Source of the DNA: Ophiothrix spiculata
Taxonomy: Eukaryota > Echinodermata > Ophiuroidea > Amphilepidida > Ophiotrichidae
Assembly (NCBI GenBank): GCA_000969725.1
Contig: JXSR01S074557.1
Length of the DNA stretch: 26,919 nt
Strand: one strand, 5' to 3'
This document shows positions 1 to 11,276 of this stretch, piece by piece (the stretch's first letter is position 1; the number at the start of each line of letters is the position of its first letter). The notes beneath the pieces were generated by a model. The model had not been told where the DNA came from. It made no database searches and saw only the letters and a list, made by a program, of their open reading frames with translations. Position numbers and translations under genes: made by a program.

Positions 1-2290
1 AATAAAACGCAAAGAGCATGCCATTTGATTTAATGGAAGTATATATGAAGGTGCAAATTTGTTTGGTAGTTGAACAAACTGAAAATTTACGCTGCAAAGG
101 TCTTATGCATCATTGATGCTCTCGTTTAAAAAATTTCAGAGCTCCCCACAATTTGTTAACATTTTTGGAGGAGATAAAGAGCTTCAAGCTCTTTTTTACT
201 ATTTATGTATTGATGGCAACTCGCTTAGTATTCGCCCGAGCCCCGGGGGATCAAGCGCCATCAAGGAAATGATCTTTCCCAAGACACCTGGAATCCCTTG
301 GTAAGTGTCACTGAGCTCTGAAATTTTGGAGAATTATCTAAGCTCGACCGCCACTCGGCCGAGTTGTGAGTGAGTTATGAAATTCTGAAAAGTATCTACA
401 GATGCTCGTGCGATGCTCAGCCAAGTTAAACAATTTTGTCATTTCCTTATTAAAACTTGGCATTTTACTCTTTCTATATGTCACCAAAGCTTATAAGTCT
501 GCATCACACATGTTTTAAATAAGACGGGCATTTTGACTTGCCCTAGCTCTGAGGAGCTTGATTTTGATTATAAAATACATATTTATAGTCCGAGAAATAC
601 CAGGTTTAGGCCCAGAAATACTAGGTTTACATTGAATGACATTTTAATAAATTTAAAATGATATTGGTCCTTAAAATTTAAAATGATAACAGTTGGTCCT
701 CAGACAATTCTATAAAGCAGCTGTTCTATGCAGAGTTCTATCCTCCCTGAGTTCTACCCTCTAGGAGTAAAAATTCAACAAAATCCTTATATTCCAGTAC
801 AGTATTTAGAAGAGCCAGATAGTAATCAGTGCTGAGTAATGGTATAGAAATGGTAGTATTATAAAAGCATTTTCAGCTCTGAACCAGAGCTAGACTTGCC
901 CTACTCTGACTTTAATACAATCAAAATTATTTAAAAAATAATTACTGTATCAAACACTTTTTTGTAAAATAACATTACAAATTTTCCCTGTGACTGCTTT
1001 TCCAAATTAAACGAGAGTAAGAAAGCACACTTGACTGAGATCGACTCTCATCTCTCGGGTGATCTACACACCAAGGTTACTGACACTTCCCGTGTAAAAA
1101 ATAACAGTCACGAGAAACCCGAGTATTGAAACGAAAAATTGGCAGGTGATACGAAAATTATATACAATCGCTAGTTAGGTTACAATAATTCTTTGAAAGA
1201 TTGATGGCTCAGAAACTTAATCATTTATTTAATAGAGTTGTATTTCTTGCTATTTATGTAAAAAAAGTGTAATGATATTGACAGCCAAATTGAATCAGGA
1301 AGGATTTTTTCTTAATGCATTGTAATGTGGGAGATTTATTTATTGCAATTATTGGATTTTACGGGATGTCATTAAGTAAAAAAATATTGACGTATGAGTG
1401 AAATGAATGATATTAAAAGAAATAATTTTAACTTACATTTGCCAATGACATCCCTAGTTATGACTATATAAAAAAGTATTGCATTTTGTATTGCATGGAA
1501 GCTATCTATCTACTAGGGCTTTGAAATTCGCAGTAACGAATGTTTATAACATGGATTCATATTAATTATAGAATATGCTTTCATGTCGTATAATTTCCAA
1601 GGAAAACATCTTAGAAAGTGATTAACTAAAGAAAACGACTCGCCACTCATAATTCATTATCCACTGAATGCAATCATATTCCGCAGTTTCCTCACTGCTT
1701 AAGATGCTAATTGCTGTTATTAATTGCTTTGAAATTTTACCATACTGATTAGGATAGCTTATTCATTGCTTCTTGAAATATTTAAAACGAGGAGATTCGT
1801 GGAGTCATTGACTTATGCGTAGATATTGAGCATCTACGCTTAATGTGAGGGATTGATTTCAGGATTTCGTACGTGTTCATGTCATTCATTTATTGTAAGT
1901 TTGATTCATGAAATCTAAGTAAAGAGAAAAAAGTTAGCATCTATCCAAATTGACATGACGAAGATTTGACATGCTGTTGCAAGGCTTATATTTATATAAG
2001 GCCCTTTTTGAGTTTTGTAAAATCTTGCATTGTGCCATGTCTCCAGGTGCAAACAGCTTGCTGTGATACGCATTGATCTGGATCTGCGCTCTAGCCCATT
2101 ATCATATGAACAGATCAAAATTTCATCAAACTGTCCATATCAGCCAATCACATGACCATATCAAATTTGGTGCTATAACGTGGGTAAAAGTTGCATCTGG
2201 ATCAGCTTATTGAAAGACTTGATGTTGTTAAACCCTAACTGATCATTTAACTTTTCCTCGTTTCTAGAAAAGGGAAGGATGGTGAAAAAC
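1..2290. other. AT-rich non-coding stretch, no supported gene
   Basis: There is no ORF with coding character on either strand. A slightly GC-richer patch lies around 225-420. One 63-codon frame (113-304) ends near a GTAAGT at 301, but nothing in it is recognisable and its phase does not fit exon A. This is intron or intergenic DNA upstream of exon A. Confidence 0.6.
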
Positions 2291-2400
2291 ATTCGAACCA
2301 GGGACCTCCCATTTCCCATTGAGTGATACCTGTAGTTAGCCATCGCAGAGACGCTGCCCGGCCAGCGATTTGGTCCCTGCATATAACCCTGTCTGTGACG
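2291..2400 (-). repeat. tRNA-derived SINE head (degenerate)
   Basis: On the minus strand a B-box-like GGTTCGAAT (plus 2291-2299) lies about 40 bp after an A-box-like TGGCTAACTACAGG (plus 2329-2342), inside a GC-richer block. This is the usual spacing of an internal RNA polymerase III promoter in a tRNA-derived SINE. The full tRNA cloverleaf is not maintained, so it is not a functional tRNA gene. Confidence 0.5.
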
Positions 2401-3280
2401 TACCTGGATTTGGTACATTTTCGTGTTTTTCTAAAGTGAGATTTCGTGAGATTTTGTTCTGTTAGGATTAATTTAACGAAGGTTGGTTTTCAGGCAATCA
2501 TGTACAAGTAAATATAGTTGACGACCTACATTTTAATCAGTGGGAGTTTAATGTGGATATTTGTACATTTTCCCATGACTAAACAAAGAATGTGTTGGCA
2601 TAGTATACAATATTATGATCTGCTGTGGTGAAAAGTATTAAAAAACACAATAAGCAATTTCAAGTTGACAATGTTTTCTGTAACATATGTGGGAGGGTTG
2701 ACTAAATATATATAGGCCTACTGACCAAATTTGTTTCAGAAAAACAGCTTGGTTATTATTTTACATTTAATGTGACCCGCATTAAATCATGAGTCCAACT
2801 AAAATAACCAAATAACGCGGTTTTGAAAAGAGTAGCACAATTATCAAATGAACTTTGTATATAACTGTGCCTGAATTTGCGGCAAACCCAATTTGCAAAC
2901 CCCAACACAGTTTGCAGAATATCTAGAAAATTTAAAAAGTGAGCTCCACGTTTGTGAGAAATGAAGTGACGCAAGAGGTTACATAGCTTTAAATGTTTTT
3001 TTTTCTGTATTTGTTTATGGTTAAATTACCATTTTGAAATTATTTAATTTTGAGGTGAAATTCATGGACAAATAGTTCAATATTATTCTAGATAAGAGAA
3101 ATACAGTTAACTAAAAAGGAATAATGTTGTTATTTTATCCAGGCCCAGTTGTCTTATAACTGTTGATCAAAATAAGATAGTTATTTTGACTCTCATTAGA
3201 TGCCCAATGATTAATACAGCAAATTTGACTAAGGATTGATTTCCATTTGCTAAGTTAGGACCTGAACCATGAACATAACC
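2401..3280. other. AT-rich non-coding stretch, nothing recognised
   Basis: No coding potential, inverted-repeat element or RNA gene is apparent. The minus frames here have no recognisable composition or motifs. Confidence 0.5.
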
Positions 3281-3580
3281 AAGCCCATAGCCAGGAAGTT
3301 GGGTGGGCAATATTTGACAATATACAAAAAAAGTCCACAAAAAATCCCTAAATGTCCACCAAAAGAACACCTAAAGCACCAAAACATGTTAATGTAGATC
3401 ATTTCTGAATAAAATACTACACAAATTGCTTGGAAACTACTGAAATTCCCTTTTTTTTGCTTCTCACTTAGTCAAAACCACTAAATTAGTTTAGGGTCAA
3501 CCAAAACGATTTTTTTCCATCCAAAAATGTCCACTTTTTGAAAATCCGCACCCCTTGAAAAAATCCTTGCTATGGGCCTG
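3281..3580. mobile_element. MITE-like element with GGCCCATAGC-type terminal inverted repeats
   Basis: The left end reads GCCCATAGCCAGGA, and the right end reads TCCTTGCTATGGGC, which is the reverse complement with two mismatches. The interior is rich in short repeats around 'tgtccac' (3325-3365, 3525-3540), on both sides of an AT-rich centre. No transposase is encoded. The exact ends and target duplication are unclear. Confidence 0.5.
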
Positions 3581-3840
3581 AACATATTAAACAGCCGCTG
3601 AAGTGTTTCATTTTAAACCCATGATTAATATTGTAGAAATCATTGGACGGGCAATACCTGCAGGTATTGATTTCTTACGTGTTCATAAATACGCCGACCT
3701 TTAAAAAAAAAGTTTAATAAAGTGTCCAGAATTGAAGCAAACCAACAGATTACATGTAGCAGTAGCCAGTACGGGAATGGTGGCTGATACTATTGTTATG
3801 TTTGCAACATAACACTGGAATCAAGTTTGCTGCACAAGTA

Positions 3841-4051
3841 CTGTGTAAGTGGTATTTTTCGTGCTACATTTATTTTCGCGCAAAATGAAAATGCACGAAA
3901 ATAAATGCACCGCAAAAATTAATGGGAATTTGTTGCAAAGTAAATTCCATACTTGTCCAATGTTCACGTGCGCGAAAATAAAAACGTGCGAAATGGTCCA
4001 AAATTGGCCGTGCGCGAAAATTACTGAGCACGAAAATATTGGCGTTTACAG
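3841..4051. mobile_element. MITE with TA-flanked CTGT...ACAG ends and repeated 'gcgaaaat' interior
   Basis: The left end (TA)CTGTGTAAGTGGTATTTTTCGTGC and the reverse complement of the right end (TA)CTGTAAACGCCAATATTTTCGTGC agree over much of 24 bp. Both are flanked by TA, as expected for Tc1/mariner-type target duplication. The interior repeats 'cgcgaaaata'/'cgtgcgaaa' and their complements, which produces frames open on both strands that are not genes. Confidence 0.6.
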
Positions 4052-5506
4052 TATTGATTTCTGGCTCTCTGAACTGGGTCAACTAGATCATTGAAACCGA
4101 TTCCACCAGATCAAAACTCACTTGGCAACTCATTGTTTGGCCTGGATTGAGGAAATTTATTGGTGATATTTGAGGAAATACCCTGGCAAATGTAATCACA
4201 ATCAGCTAGGACACGGTTGGTTTGCGAAATTCAATTTGAGGTATCTTATTTACCTGGATTCGACATATTGTTAAAAATCGATTTGGGGAATTTATTTGAG
4301 TATGTTTTGTCCTTTTTGTGTTGTTCATAGAATAAGACTTGGTGAAGTATCCACCTTTGTCCACTAAAGGCTGTATTTTGTCCACCAAAGGGTGTATTTG
4401 TGGTGCCCTAGAACTAGTATCATTCCCCTGATCTCCCCTCCCCTCCCACGGACCCAGCAATGAGCCCAGGCAGCACGCGCTGCCCAGGCGACTGGGATTT
4501 TAGTTTAATTCAGAGAGTAGCAGACATGGTATACACTAAATTGAACAATATTGAGATCCCGAAACAAGGGTTAATCCCCTAACTTTTAGGGTGCAAATAG
4601 GCCTGTTTCCTATCTGTACTTTCTTTAATCTATGCTGTATGGTTGTTCAGTGGCATTGGAAAACACAAAACTTATTACAGTTCCATAACTTGTTCATTGA
4701 GGGAGATTCAGTCTATGTTGCTTATAGATAACAAAAGTGTATCACATCAATCTCCAAAGTGCAAATTTTCATTCTTAAAGGTATGAATGCTATCACTTGG
4801 ATGAAAGAACATGCGTGGGAGATCTCCATGTTTATAGATTTCCAGTCAACTATTTTTCTTCAGACAACCAAAGAAGTGTAATTTAATTTGAGATCCAGGT
4901 TTCTGTAAATAATTTGTTCTAGTCTTATATTTGTTAGCCCCTAGAAAAGTTAGTGGGTAGTGGTCAGTGTTTATATAACTTGATTCCGACTCTTTAAAAG
5001 GGTCAGTTTTAAAGCTGCAAGGAAAATAATACAAATGTGAGGAAAAACCAATTGAGGTAGCAAAGGACAGCGTAAGTGTTGTTTTTTCTTGTACAATATT
5101 ACTACATGTCATCTTATGATGCCATTAGTTGTAACTCATCTAACAATAGATATTGATACTTTTAAAGTGGTAAAAGGCTGTATTTCACAAGTGAAAAATG
5201 ACAGAGTTGCATCCTTATTGCATGGATTCATTGATGTTGACCAGAATTGTGAGGGCTTTTGAGTTTCACTTTCCATACTCAAAACTAGCTGGTGTTAGAA
5301 ATCTGTATTTAAATATTTTTTACAAAACAAATGCTCTGTAAATCATATCAAAACATGAAGAAAAGCATTTAAATCTTTACATAGAATCTATTTATAGTAT
5401 GAAATTTTGATCACTAAGAATCTTGCTTTTGAGGAGCTGGCCAAGTAAGATATTTTGTCAATTTATTTTGAACAAACCTAAAAGGATAAGAAAAAGATAT
5501 TTTTGA
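4052..5506. other. Non-coding stretch, no element defined
   Basis: No recognisable gene, RNA or paired inverted repeat was found. A short GC-rich patch lies at 4430-4490. The remainder is AT-rich. Confidence 0.5.
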
Positions 5507-5760
5507 AAGGTCCTGAGTTCGAATCCTGCTGGTGCCAAAAGTTGAGTGTGCTTGAAATTCCCTTGGACAAGGAACTAACTACTAATTGTCTTGTGGAAAC
5601 CTAAATGAATCTTGGGTAGCTAATCCGGGTAGCGATGGTGCATATGTGGGCTGATTATGGGACAGTGCCCCTAGAGGATGATGCAGAGACCGCATGGAAT
5701 AACAAATCTGGAAGGCATAGTGCACTATAAATTCCAAGTAAAATAAAAGTAATCAAATAT
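5507..5760 (+). repeat. 5'-truncated tRNA-related SINE
   Basis: The sequence contains a B-box-like GAGTTCGAATCCTG (core 5517-5526). It is followed by a 'cccttggacaaggaac' block and an 'attgtcttgtggaaacct' block, typical of the tRNA-unrelated body of SINEs in invertebrate deuterostomes (from memory). It ends in an A-rich stretch (aagtaaaataaaag). A convincing A-box is not seen, so the copy is probably truncated or decayed. Confidence 0.55.
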
Positions 5761-6701
5761 ATACATATGATTTTTATGTACTTGTGAAAACGTATTACCT
5801 AATAGTACCATCTATTTTTTTAATCCCTTGAATTGAACTAATACGTCTGTTGATGTTGTTTAATATTTTCCATTGAAATATAAAGATTTGAGCTTTGAAA
5901 AGAAAACCTGGAAGTCTCTGTTTCCAGTGGTGCCACCCACACACTTGCTGTGAAGATTCTGTGCTGTCCATCATATCTCATGGATAGCAGAATTCGCCTC
6001 AAATCTGAAATTAATCCTTCGTTTTCCCGTAGAAGTAATGCAATGTAGTAGGGGAAATGTTTAAAATGTGTATATAAAGAAAATGTGTGGGAGGGAGTAT
6101 TCACCAGGGTTATTTCAAGTTTAAGAACTTTCAAGTCCTGGTTTAAAAGTATTATTGTTATGCAAAATGTAAACCACTTGCAGTTATTGAAACTTGGAGG
6201 GGACTATTATCTTGTGAGAGAAAGTGGATGTTAAGTTTTGTTTTTAATTAGGATATGGAGGGGTATCCGAATTCTGATATGCCTGTTGTTGCGCAGGTAA
6301 CAAATCGATAGCGCAAGCTGGCAAATACATGTAGAAAATCTTTCTTGCATCTACGATAAATGTATCTGTGAAAATGTCATGTCCATCTGTGCAATTCCAG
6401 CGGAACAGCTTCAAAACATGTCCTTATCACAGAAGGCAAATGTTAGAATTAGATGACAGATGATGATAATGTTATTTACTTTTGTACATACCGCTATGGT
6501 GCGCAGCGAAGCTGAATATTCATTTCAGCTGACATCCCGTTTCAGCTGTTTTAATCCAAATTCAGATACGGGCATCAGAATTTTGATACGGGGTATCTAA
6601 ATTCAGATACGTATCCGAATTGTGAGTTCTGCCGAACTGATTTAGGATTTATTACATTATTTTATTTGAAGATACCCTGAATAAGGATGTAAGATGTAAA
6701 A
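5761..6701. other. Non-coding stretch with an imperfect inverted repeat
   Basis: GGGGTATCCGAATTCTGATATGCC at 6257-6280 is echoed in inverted orientation by 'gggcatcagaattttgatacgggg' at 6568-6591, followed by related 'attcagatacgtatccgaatt' copies to 6621. This suggests an old MITE at about 6257-6621, but its ends are not clear. The rest shows nothing recognisable. Confidence 0.35.
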
Positions 6702-7045
6702 AGGTGCAATTCATGATCGTGATTTGATTATAGCATCACACTTCTATCTTGATAAAAGATCTCTTTTCTATACCTAGATAAAAAGATGAACACAAAATGA
6801 ATGCATTCTGAAAATTTCGCATAATTCAGATTTACCATTTTCAAGTTAGGAGTGAGTGTTTTGAAATTCTCCATAGACTGTTGTAATTACTGACAATAAT
6901 GAGAAAATATCAAATTTTCTTGATTATCTCAGGAATGCAAATAGATTTTCAAAAATTGCTTTGGATTTGTAATATCAGGCAGGGATTCCTATTACCTCAA
7001 ATCTGAATTTTGATTGAGTTGACCTTGTGGATCATGAATTGTCCT
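6702..7045. mobile_element. MITE, AGGTGCAATTCATGAT family, copy 1 (decayed)
   Basis: The left end is AGGTGCAATTCATGAT and the right end is ATCATGAATTGTCCT, its reverse complement with small changes. The interior aligns in order with the copy at 12285-12632: 'tctcttttct', 'ctgaaaatttc', 'ccatagact', 'ttgtaattactg', 'acaataat'. The flanks are no longer TTAA, unlike copy 2. Confidence 0.7.
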
Positions 7046-7050
7046 ACTAA

Positions 7051-7413
7051 GGCCAAAAAAAAAGTTGTTTGGTCGCCTCCACCGCCCGCCCCTATTTTTC
7101 GAAACTAGAAAAAAGTTTTTACTGTACAAAAGTAGGTAACCGCGCCTAATTTTGCAGATTTCCATTTTTTTTATTTGAAAATTTGGATCTTCTGAAAATA
7201 TTTTTTTAAGTTGTTGTTTTCATTTTGTTTACATGTTAATACTGTTTTTAAACTTTTATAAAGAGATTTTTGGGTACAGTAGACTTATTTGCATCTTTTA
7301 TAGAGGCCATAATTTGGTGTAGCTTTGACTTACATTTGAAAAAAAATATCCGCCCGCCCGCACTTGCTCAAAAAAAGTTGTGGAAGACAACCAAACAATT
7401 TATTTTTTTGGCC
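7051..7413. mobile_element. MITE with GGCC-A-run terminal inverted repeats
   Basis: The left end TAAGGCCAAAAAAAAAGTTG then TTTGGT is matched by the reverse complement of the right end, TTAAGGCCAAAAAAATAAAT then TGTTTGGT. CCGCCCGCCC-type blocks sit just inside both ends. It starts within six bases of the end of the preceding MITE, so the two were nested or sequentially inserted. No coding sequence is seen. The target duplication is ambiguous (TAA or TTA). Confidence 0.55.
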
Positions 7414-7672
7414 TTAACAAGGATGCTGCAAATGAGGATATGTTGTTATTTATACCCTAAGCAAAGAGTTGCTGAAGCAACGAAATTCCGAAAATGTCTG
7501 GAAATTGCGTAATTGTTACATACAACTCACTTTCCGCAAGCCACCCATGTGCAAATCCACTTGCCCCATTTTGTTTGTCAAAATTAAGTGTCCAGTAAAG
7601 GGAAAATGATAACGATTTCTTTCAATCCATATATGAAATATACAAGAAACATGGGAGTATTGCTACTCTTAA

Positions 7673-7854
7673 GGCTGCGATCACATAGAACTATACGGTA
7701 TTCGGTATTCGCTTTACACTCCCCGGGGAGTGATTCATCATTTGACATTGACAGGGACTATCCTCATAACTAAACACGTGAGTGCCTCCCCAGAAACGTA
7801 TAGCGAATATCGTATACCTTTTACCCATGTGTATACTTCTATGTGATCGCAGCC
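7673..7854. mobile_element. MITE with 23-bp near-perfect TIRs and TAA target duplication (Harbinger-like)
   Basis: The left end GGCTGCGATCACATAGAACT and the reverse complement of the right end GGCTGCGATCACATAGAAGT differ at one base; the match runs on through 'atac'. TAA flanks both sides (7670-7672 and 7855-7857). A 3-bp TWA duplication is typical of PIF/Harbinger transposition. The interior carries further imperfect complementary 'cggtattcgctatac' segments, so the whole 182 bp can fold back. Confidence 0.7.
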
Positions 7855-8003
7855 TAATTGATCATGCTATTATTATTCGAGATGCAGTAGCAGAATCTTA
7901 TCAATGTATTATTTATTTTGAATGATTGTTGTGAAATGCAGGGAACTTGAGATGATACTCGTTGACAGGTAAAATCAAAATAAAACAAAAAGGACAAAGT
8001 TAA

Positions 8004-8522
8004 AGGGGCATTGGACAAACTTTCAAAACTTTATTTGCTGATGATTTACATTTCATGATATAACAGTCGGTTACCAGATATTGGGAAAATTTTTAATAAA
8101 AACCTTCAGAAAAGTCCAAAATTTGAATTTTATTGTATTTGTTGTTCTTGTTCTTGAGTATGAGGCTATTCTCTAAATGTATTTATTGATGGTATATATC
8201 AAAAAAGAGCCAAAGATTTTTGTAAAACATTCCTTTCACATCATAGATTGCAGATAAATCAAAAGAAATTTGAAGTTCGCATTAGATCTCCCGAAAAGGC
8301 TAATAAAAAAAACCCAAACAACTTTAGGGAGCAGTATTTATCATTGTTGACAACGATAATTAGAAATAAAAGAATTTCTAAATATTTTGATATATAGGGT
8401 TTGAATTCGACAATGAAACTTTGCATACTGTCATTATTAGTGCTAATACTTTAAATGGTGCAAAAATCTCAAAATGCTTGGGGAAAAGTTTGGGGATGCT
8501 GCTGATCTTGTCCAATGCCCCT
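8004..8522. mobile_element. Non-autonomous TIR element flanked by TTAA
   Basis: AGGGGCATTGGACAA at the left and TTGTCCAATGCCCCT at the right are exact reverse complements. TTAA lies directly outside both ends (8000-8003 and 8523-8526). The 519-bp AT-rich interior has no coding capacity. A TTAA duplication is the piggyBac-type signature, but the AGGGG terminus is not the classical CCC start, so superfamily placement is tentative. Confidence 0.7.
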
Positions 8523-9030
8523 TTAAAGGGCTTAATGTAAAAGAAGTCTCCATTTATATTGCATCATATAACTCTTCTACATATAGATGCTTTTGCTAGT
8601 ATATTGTCATCATTGCCTTGAGGTTTGTTTCTCCTGGGGCTCTTGGTGACATCTGATAACTTTGAAATTTGTTTTTGTAAGTTTAATGATTTTACTAATT
8701 TTAGATTATGCACTTCATCTGTTTGACAGATGATGGGCAAGAAACTAGTAGTGCATTTTAAATCCCAGGCAGAAGTCTTGATTATTACAGATAAAGTTTA
8801 TGTTGAATTCTTAAAAATCATTGCGGATATTATTAGTTATTAGGTGAAGCGGATTTATACCGTTCGTTTCACAGGAAAAGTCAATGGCTGGTCAGTAGCA
8901 CATATAGCAAGCAAACCCGAGAATTGTGAAAATAAGTCTGCAATTACAACTGATTGTGGAAACTTAATCCCTGACTGCTATCTTGTCACACTGGGACCCT
9001 GGATAATTTGCTTGATGCAATGCAAAAAAC
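8523..9030. other. Non-coding stretch, nothing recognised
   Basis: AT-rich DNA between two TIR elements. A 'gacagatgatg' motif recurs locally, but no gene or RNA is supported. Confidence 0.4.
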
Positions 9031-9512
9031 CCGGGGGACCGCTCAAGATTGAAATTGGTACTCGTGCTCATCATAAAAAGTGGCATAAAAGGGTCTGTTT
9101 TTGTACCACAGGTGGCATCTACGTTTTTGAAAAAAGGGGTACTTTTCAGTATAATTTACGCCATTTTTAAGGGTCTAAATTCAGGCTACCTTTGCCGTCA
9201 AGGGTCACTTTTCAGCTGAATATTGTGCTGTACATCTTTTAAATAAAAAGTTCTTAAAACAAGAGAAAATAAGTATTGACTTCATGTAAATAATAAAAAA
9301 CTTAAATTGTATACATTTTAATACCTCATTTGTTAGCAAATGGTCATTACAAACTTACATCATTTGGGGTGCGATTTTCACAATCTTCACTGACCTTACG
9401 CGATTTGGGGTGCAATTTGCTATCAACAATTACGCCATTTAGGGTCCAATTTTAATGTGCTCTGACGAGCATGAGTACCACTTTATTTTTGGAGCGCTCC
9501 CTCCCCCTGGGG
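9031..9512. mobile_element. Candidate TIR element with internal short tandem repeats
   Basis: The left end GGGGGACCGCTC ... GGTACTCGTGCTCATCA is answered by the inverted right end ... TGACGAGCATGAGTACC ... GGAGCGCTCCCTCCCCC. Inside, 'acgccatttggggtgcaatttt'-like units recur around 9360-9455, and related 'acgccatttttaagggtctaaatt' units at 9159-9180. A 108-codon frame over the left part (8844-9170) comes from the repeat and its flank and looks non-coding. Confidence 0.5.
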
Positions 9513-10017
9513 CAAAAAGCTGAAAGCACATGTTGCAGGAATAATAAGAATAGGTTCTTCAGATTAAATTTTCATAACAGTTACATCTATATTCTGTAGC
9601 AAATGTGCAGTATGCACTCGTCCTACATTACAGTTACCAGCAGCAAAGGTTTTCCAGTTGTTTTTGCCTCCACAATACCATTTTTTCCATAAATGATAAA
9701 AGTGGAGTAAATCCTGTAAGGTGCCAGATGCCGTATGTGACAGCTCATCACCAACAAGGTGTATGGTCATTAAACTTCATTTTCCTCTACAGGCGAAAAT
9801 TCATGTCAAAGTTGTTATTTGGCGAAACTGATTTTTCTGTTGTTCACAATATTTATGCCTTCCTCAAAACACCTGCAAAGTTTCATTCCAACAAACTGAT
9901 GGAAGTATGAGAACAATCTGCCTATTTAAAGCAATACTATAAGATTTGGATTGAACATTGTTTTGAGTAAAAACAGCCTAAAATTAAGGAATGTGACTAT
10001 CTTAAAGTCTTTTCAAG
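9513..10017. other. Non-coding stretch, nothing recognised
   Basis: Two overlapping opposite-strand frames (9564-9770 and 9605-9910) have no recognisable motifs and are probably chance. Confidence 0.4.
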
Positions 10018-10285
10018 TAGTTTTAGTAGTAGTAGTAGTAGTAGTAAGCCAAGATTTTAAATCCAGTTTTATCCCCATCACGGGGGTGGCCGGATTCACC
10101 TCACACTCCCGGCAACCGCCCTCCCTCCACCTCACCCGATTTAACACGTCCTCCCTCCCGAACCCAACCCTCTTACTCTCCTCCTCCACCTGCATCTTCC
10201 AAGTCTTCCTCGGTCGCCCTCTCCTCCTCAAACCACCCACCACGAACTCAAGGGCCCTTCTAAGAACATGCCCTTCATCATTTTT
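10018..10285 (-). mobile_element. 3' end of a non-LTR retrotransposon (LINE), 5'-truncated
   Basis: The minus strand, read from about 10285 down, encodes GHVLRRALEFVVGG, then LRRRGRPRKTWKMQVEEESK, then VGFGREDVLNRVRW and a NPATPVMG segment before the frame runs into a (CTA)n tail (TAG repeat at 10027-10047 on +). The RGRPRKTW...V-E-E...G...ED...R..W pattern and the NPATP end are the familiar C-terminus of many LINE reverse-transcriptase ORFs. The block is markedly GC-rich against its AT-rich surroundings. Everything upstream of the C-terminal ~80 residues is missing, as usual for a 5'-truncated insertion, and the simple-repeat tail fits target-primed integration. It is inert on its own. Confidence 0.8.
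10027..10047. repeat. (TAG)n microsatellite, likely the LINE tail
   Basis: Seven 'tag' units directly adjoin the LINE C-terminal coding remnant. On the minus strand this is a (CTA)n 3' tail. Confidence 0.8.
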
Positions 10286-11115
10286 TAAATATTTACCTTT
10301 AATGTCTATCTTATATAACTTGATGTTTTATAATACTCTATTCCCTGAACAGTCATGTGGTGCGAGGGAAAACCACATTCAGTGAAATTTTATATAATTC
10401 TCTAAATTTATGATATCAATCTTGTCACAACAATGAAATATGATTCAATAGACAATTTGAATAAACCCACTCTATAATGTTTAAAACATGCGAGTTGCAA
10501 ATAGAAGAACAGAGAAAGCATTTTGGAAAACGACTATTGCTGTTGCTAAGAAAATTAAAGCTTAGCTATTTAGTATCTTGATTTTTGTGAATGCCTTTGA
10601 TGGTTTAAAAACTAGAAGGGGGATTACATCATAGTTATGAATGACTGCATCATCATCACCGTTGACCTGTATAGTCTGTGGGAAAAACCTTGATTTTGGG
10701 CTTGACTGCAAAATGGAGTCTGCACAATTGTTCTTGACTGATTCTTAATCTTTGAGACCCATAGATTCCAGAACTGAATGATGCAAAATCCGCACCATTG
10801 AGCATTTTGAGAAAACCAAGATGGCCGCCAAAATGACATCCATAACATTTTACTAGTCAAATCTCGTTCAAAACCACACCAACATGTTCCTCTCATCACA
10901 AGGAAGCAGAAAAAGTATACTTTTAGCTATGTCTGAAATATGGTTCTGGAGTTATAGCCAAAAATGTGAAAGGTCATATCAGAGGTCACAGAACTGGCCC
11001 TATGGGAGTCCAAAATTTCAAAGGTCTCCGATTTTGTTGTTTTGAGCTGACCGATTTTTTTTTGGACAGGGATATCGGACAGAAAACAAAATGTCAGATT
11101 TTGAACATAATAATG
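10286..11115. other. Non-coding stretch, probably old repeat
   Basis: The segment 10780-11090 ('caagatggccgcc', 'ctggagttatagcc', 'aaaggtctccgattttg') has the style of an interspersed repeat joined to the hairpin that follows, but no boundary is visible. No gene is supported. Confidence 0.35.
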
Positions 11116-11276
11116 ATAAAATTGGATGGATTTTTTCGCATGATACTCAAAGTTATTGGTCTCGCTATGAGTTTTAAAAATATCGAGCTCGACGCTGCGT
11201 GTCTCGCAAGATATTTCGTAAAACTCATAGCTCCACCAATAACTTTTTGTATCATGCTCAATCCATCCAATTTTAT
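11116..11276. repeat. Long imperfect palindrome (snapback hairpin)
   Basis: ATAAAATTGGATGGATT at 11116 is mirrored by AATCCATCCAATTTTAT ending at 11276. Between them CATGATAC, AAAGTTATTGGT, GCTATGAGTTTTA and AATATC each find their complement in order, so arms of about 75 bp close on a loop of a few bases near 11195. Mismatches sit in 2-3 base clusters at matching places in both arms. Confidence 0.75.

Noticed and set aside
113-304. 63-codon frame ending at a GTAAGT (301), possible upstream exon
   Set aside because: No recognisable protein. A donor at 301 would leave two bases of a codon, which does not fit exon A's need for one base, and the adjacent acceptor-like site is weak.
2291-2342. 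tRNA gene on the minus strand
   Set aside because: A- and B-box-like motifs are present, but the stems do not pair into a cloverleaf. Better explained as a SINE head.
3849-4094. Overlapping frames open on both strands
   Set aside because: They lie inside a MITE made of 'gcgaaaat' repeats and their complements, which open frames on both strands by composition.
8844-9170. 108-codon + strand frame
   Set aside because: It overlaps the left end of a TIR element, has no motifs, and its start is a GTG or similar alternative codon.
9951-10385. 144-codon + strand frame
   Set aside because: It is the antisense shadow of the LINE C-terminus encoded on the minus strand. The valine run is the TAG microsatellite.
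10624-10899. 91-codon minus frame
   Set aside because: Trp/Phe/Gln-rich composition without motifs, in repeat-like DNA, and no splice or start context.
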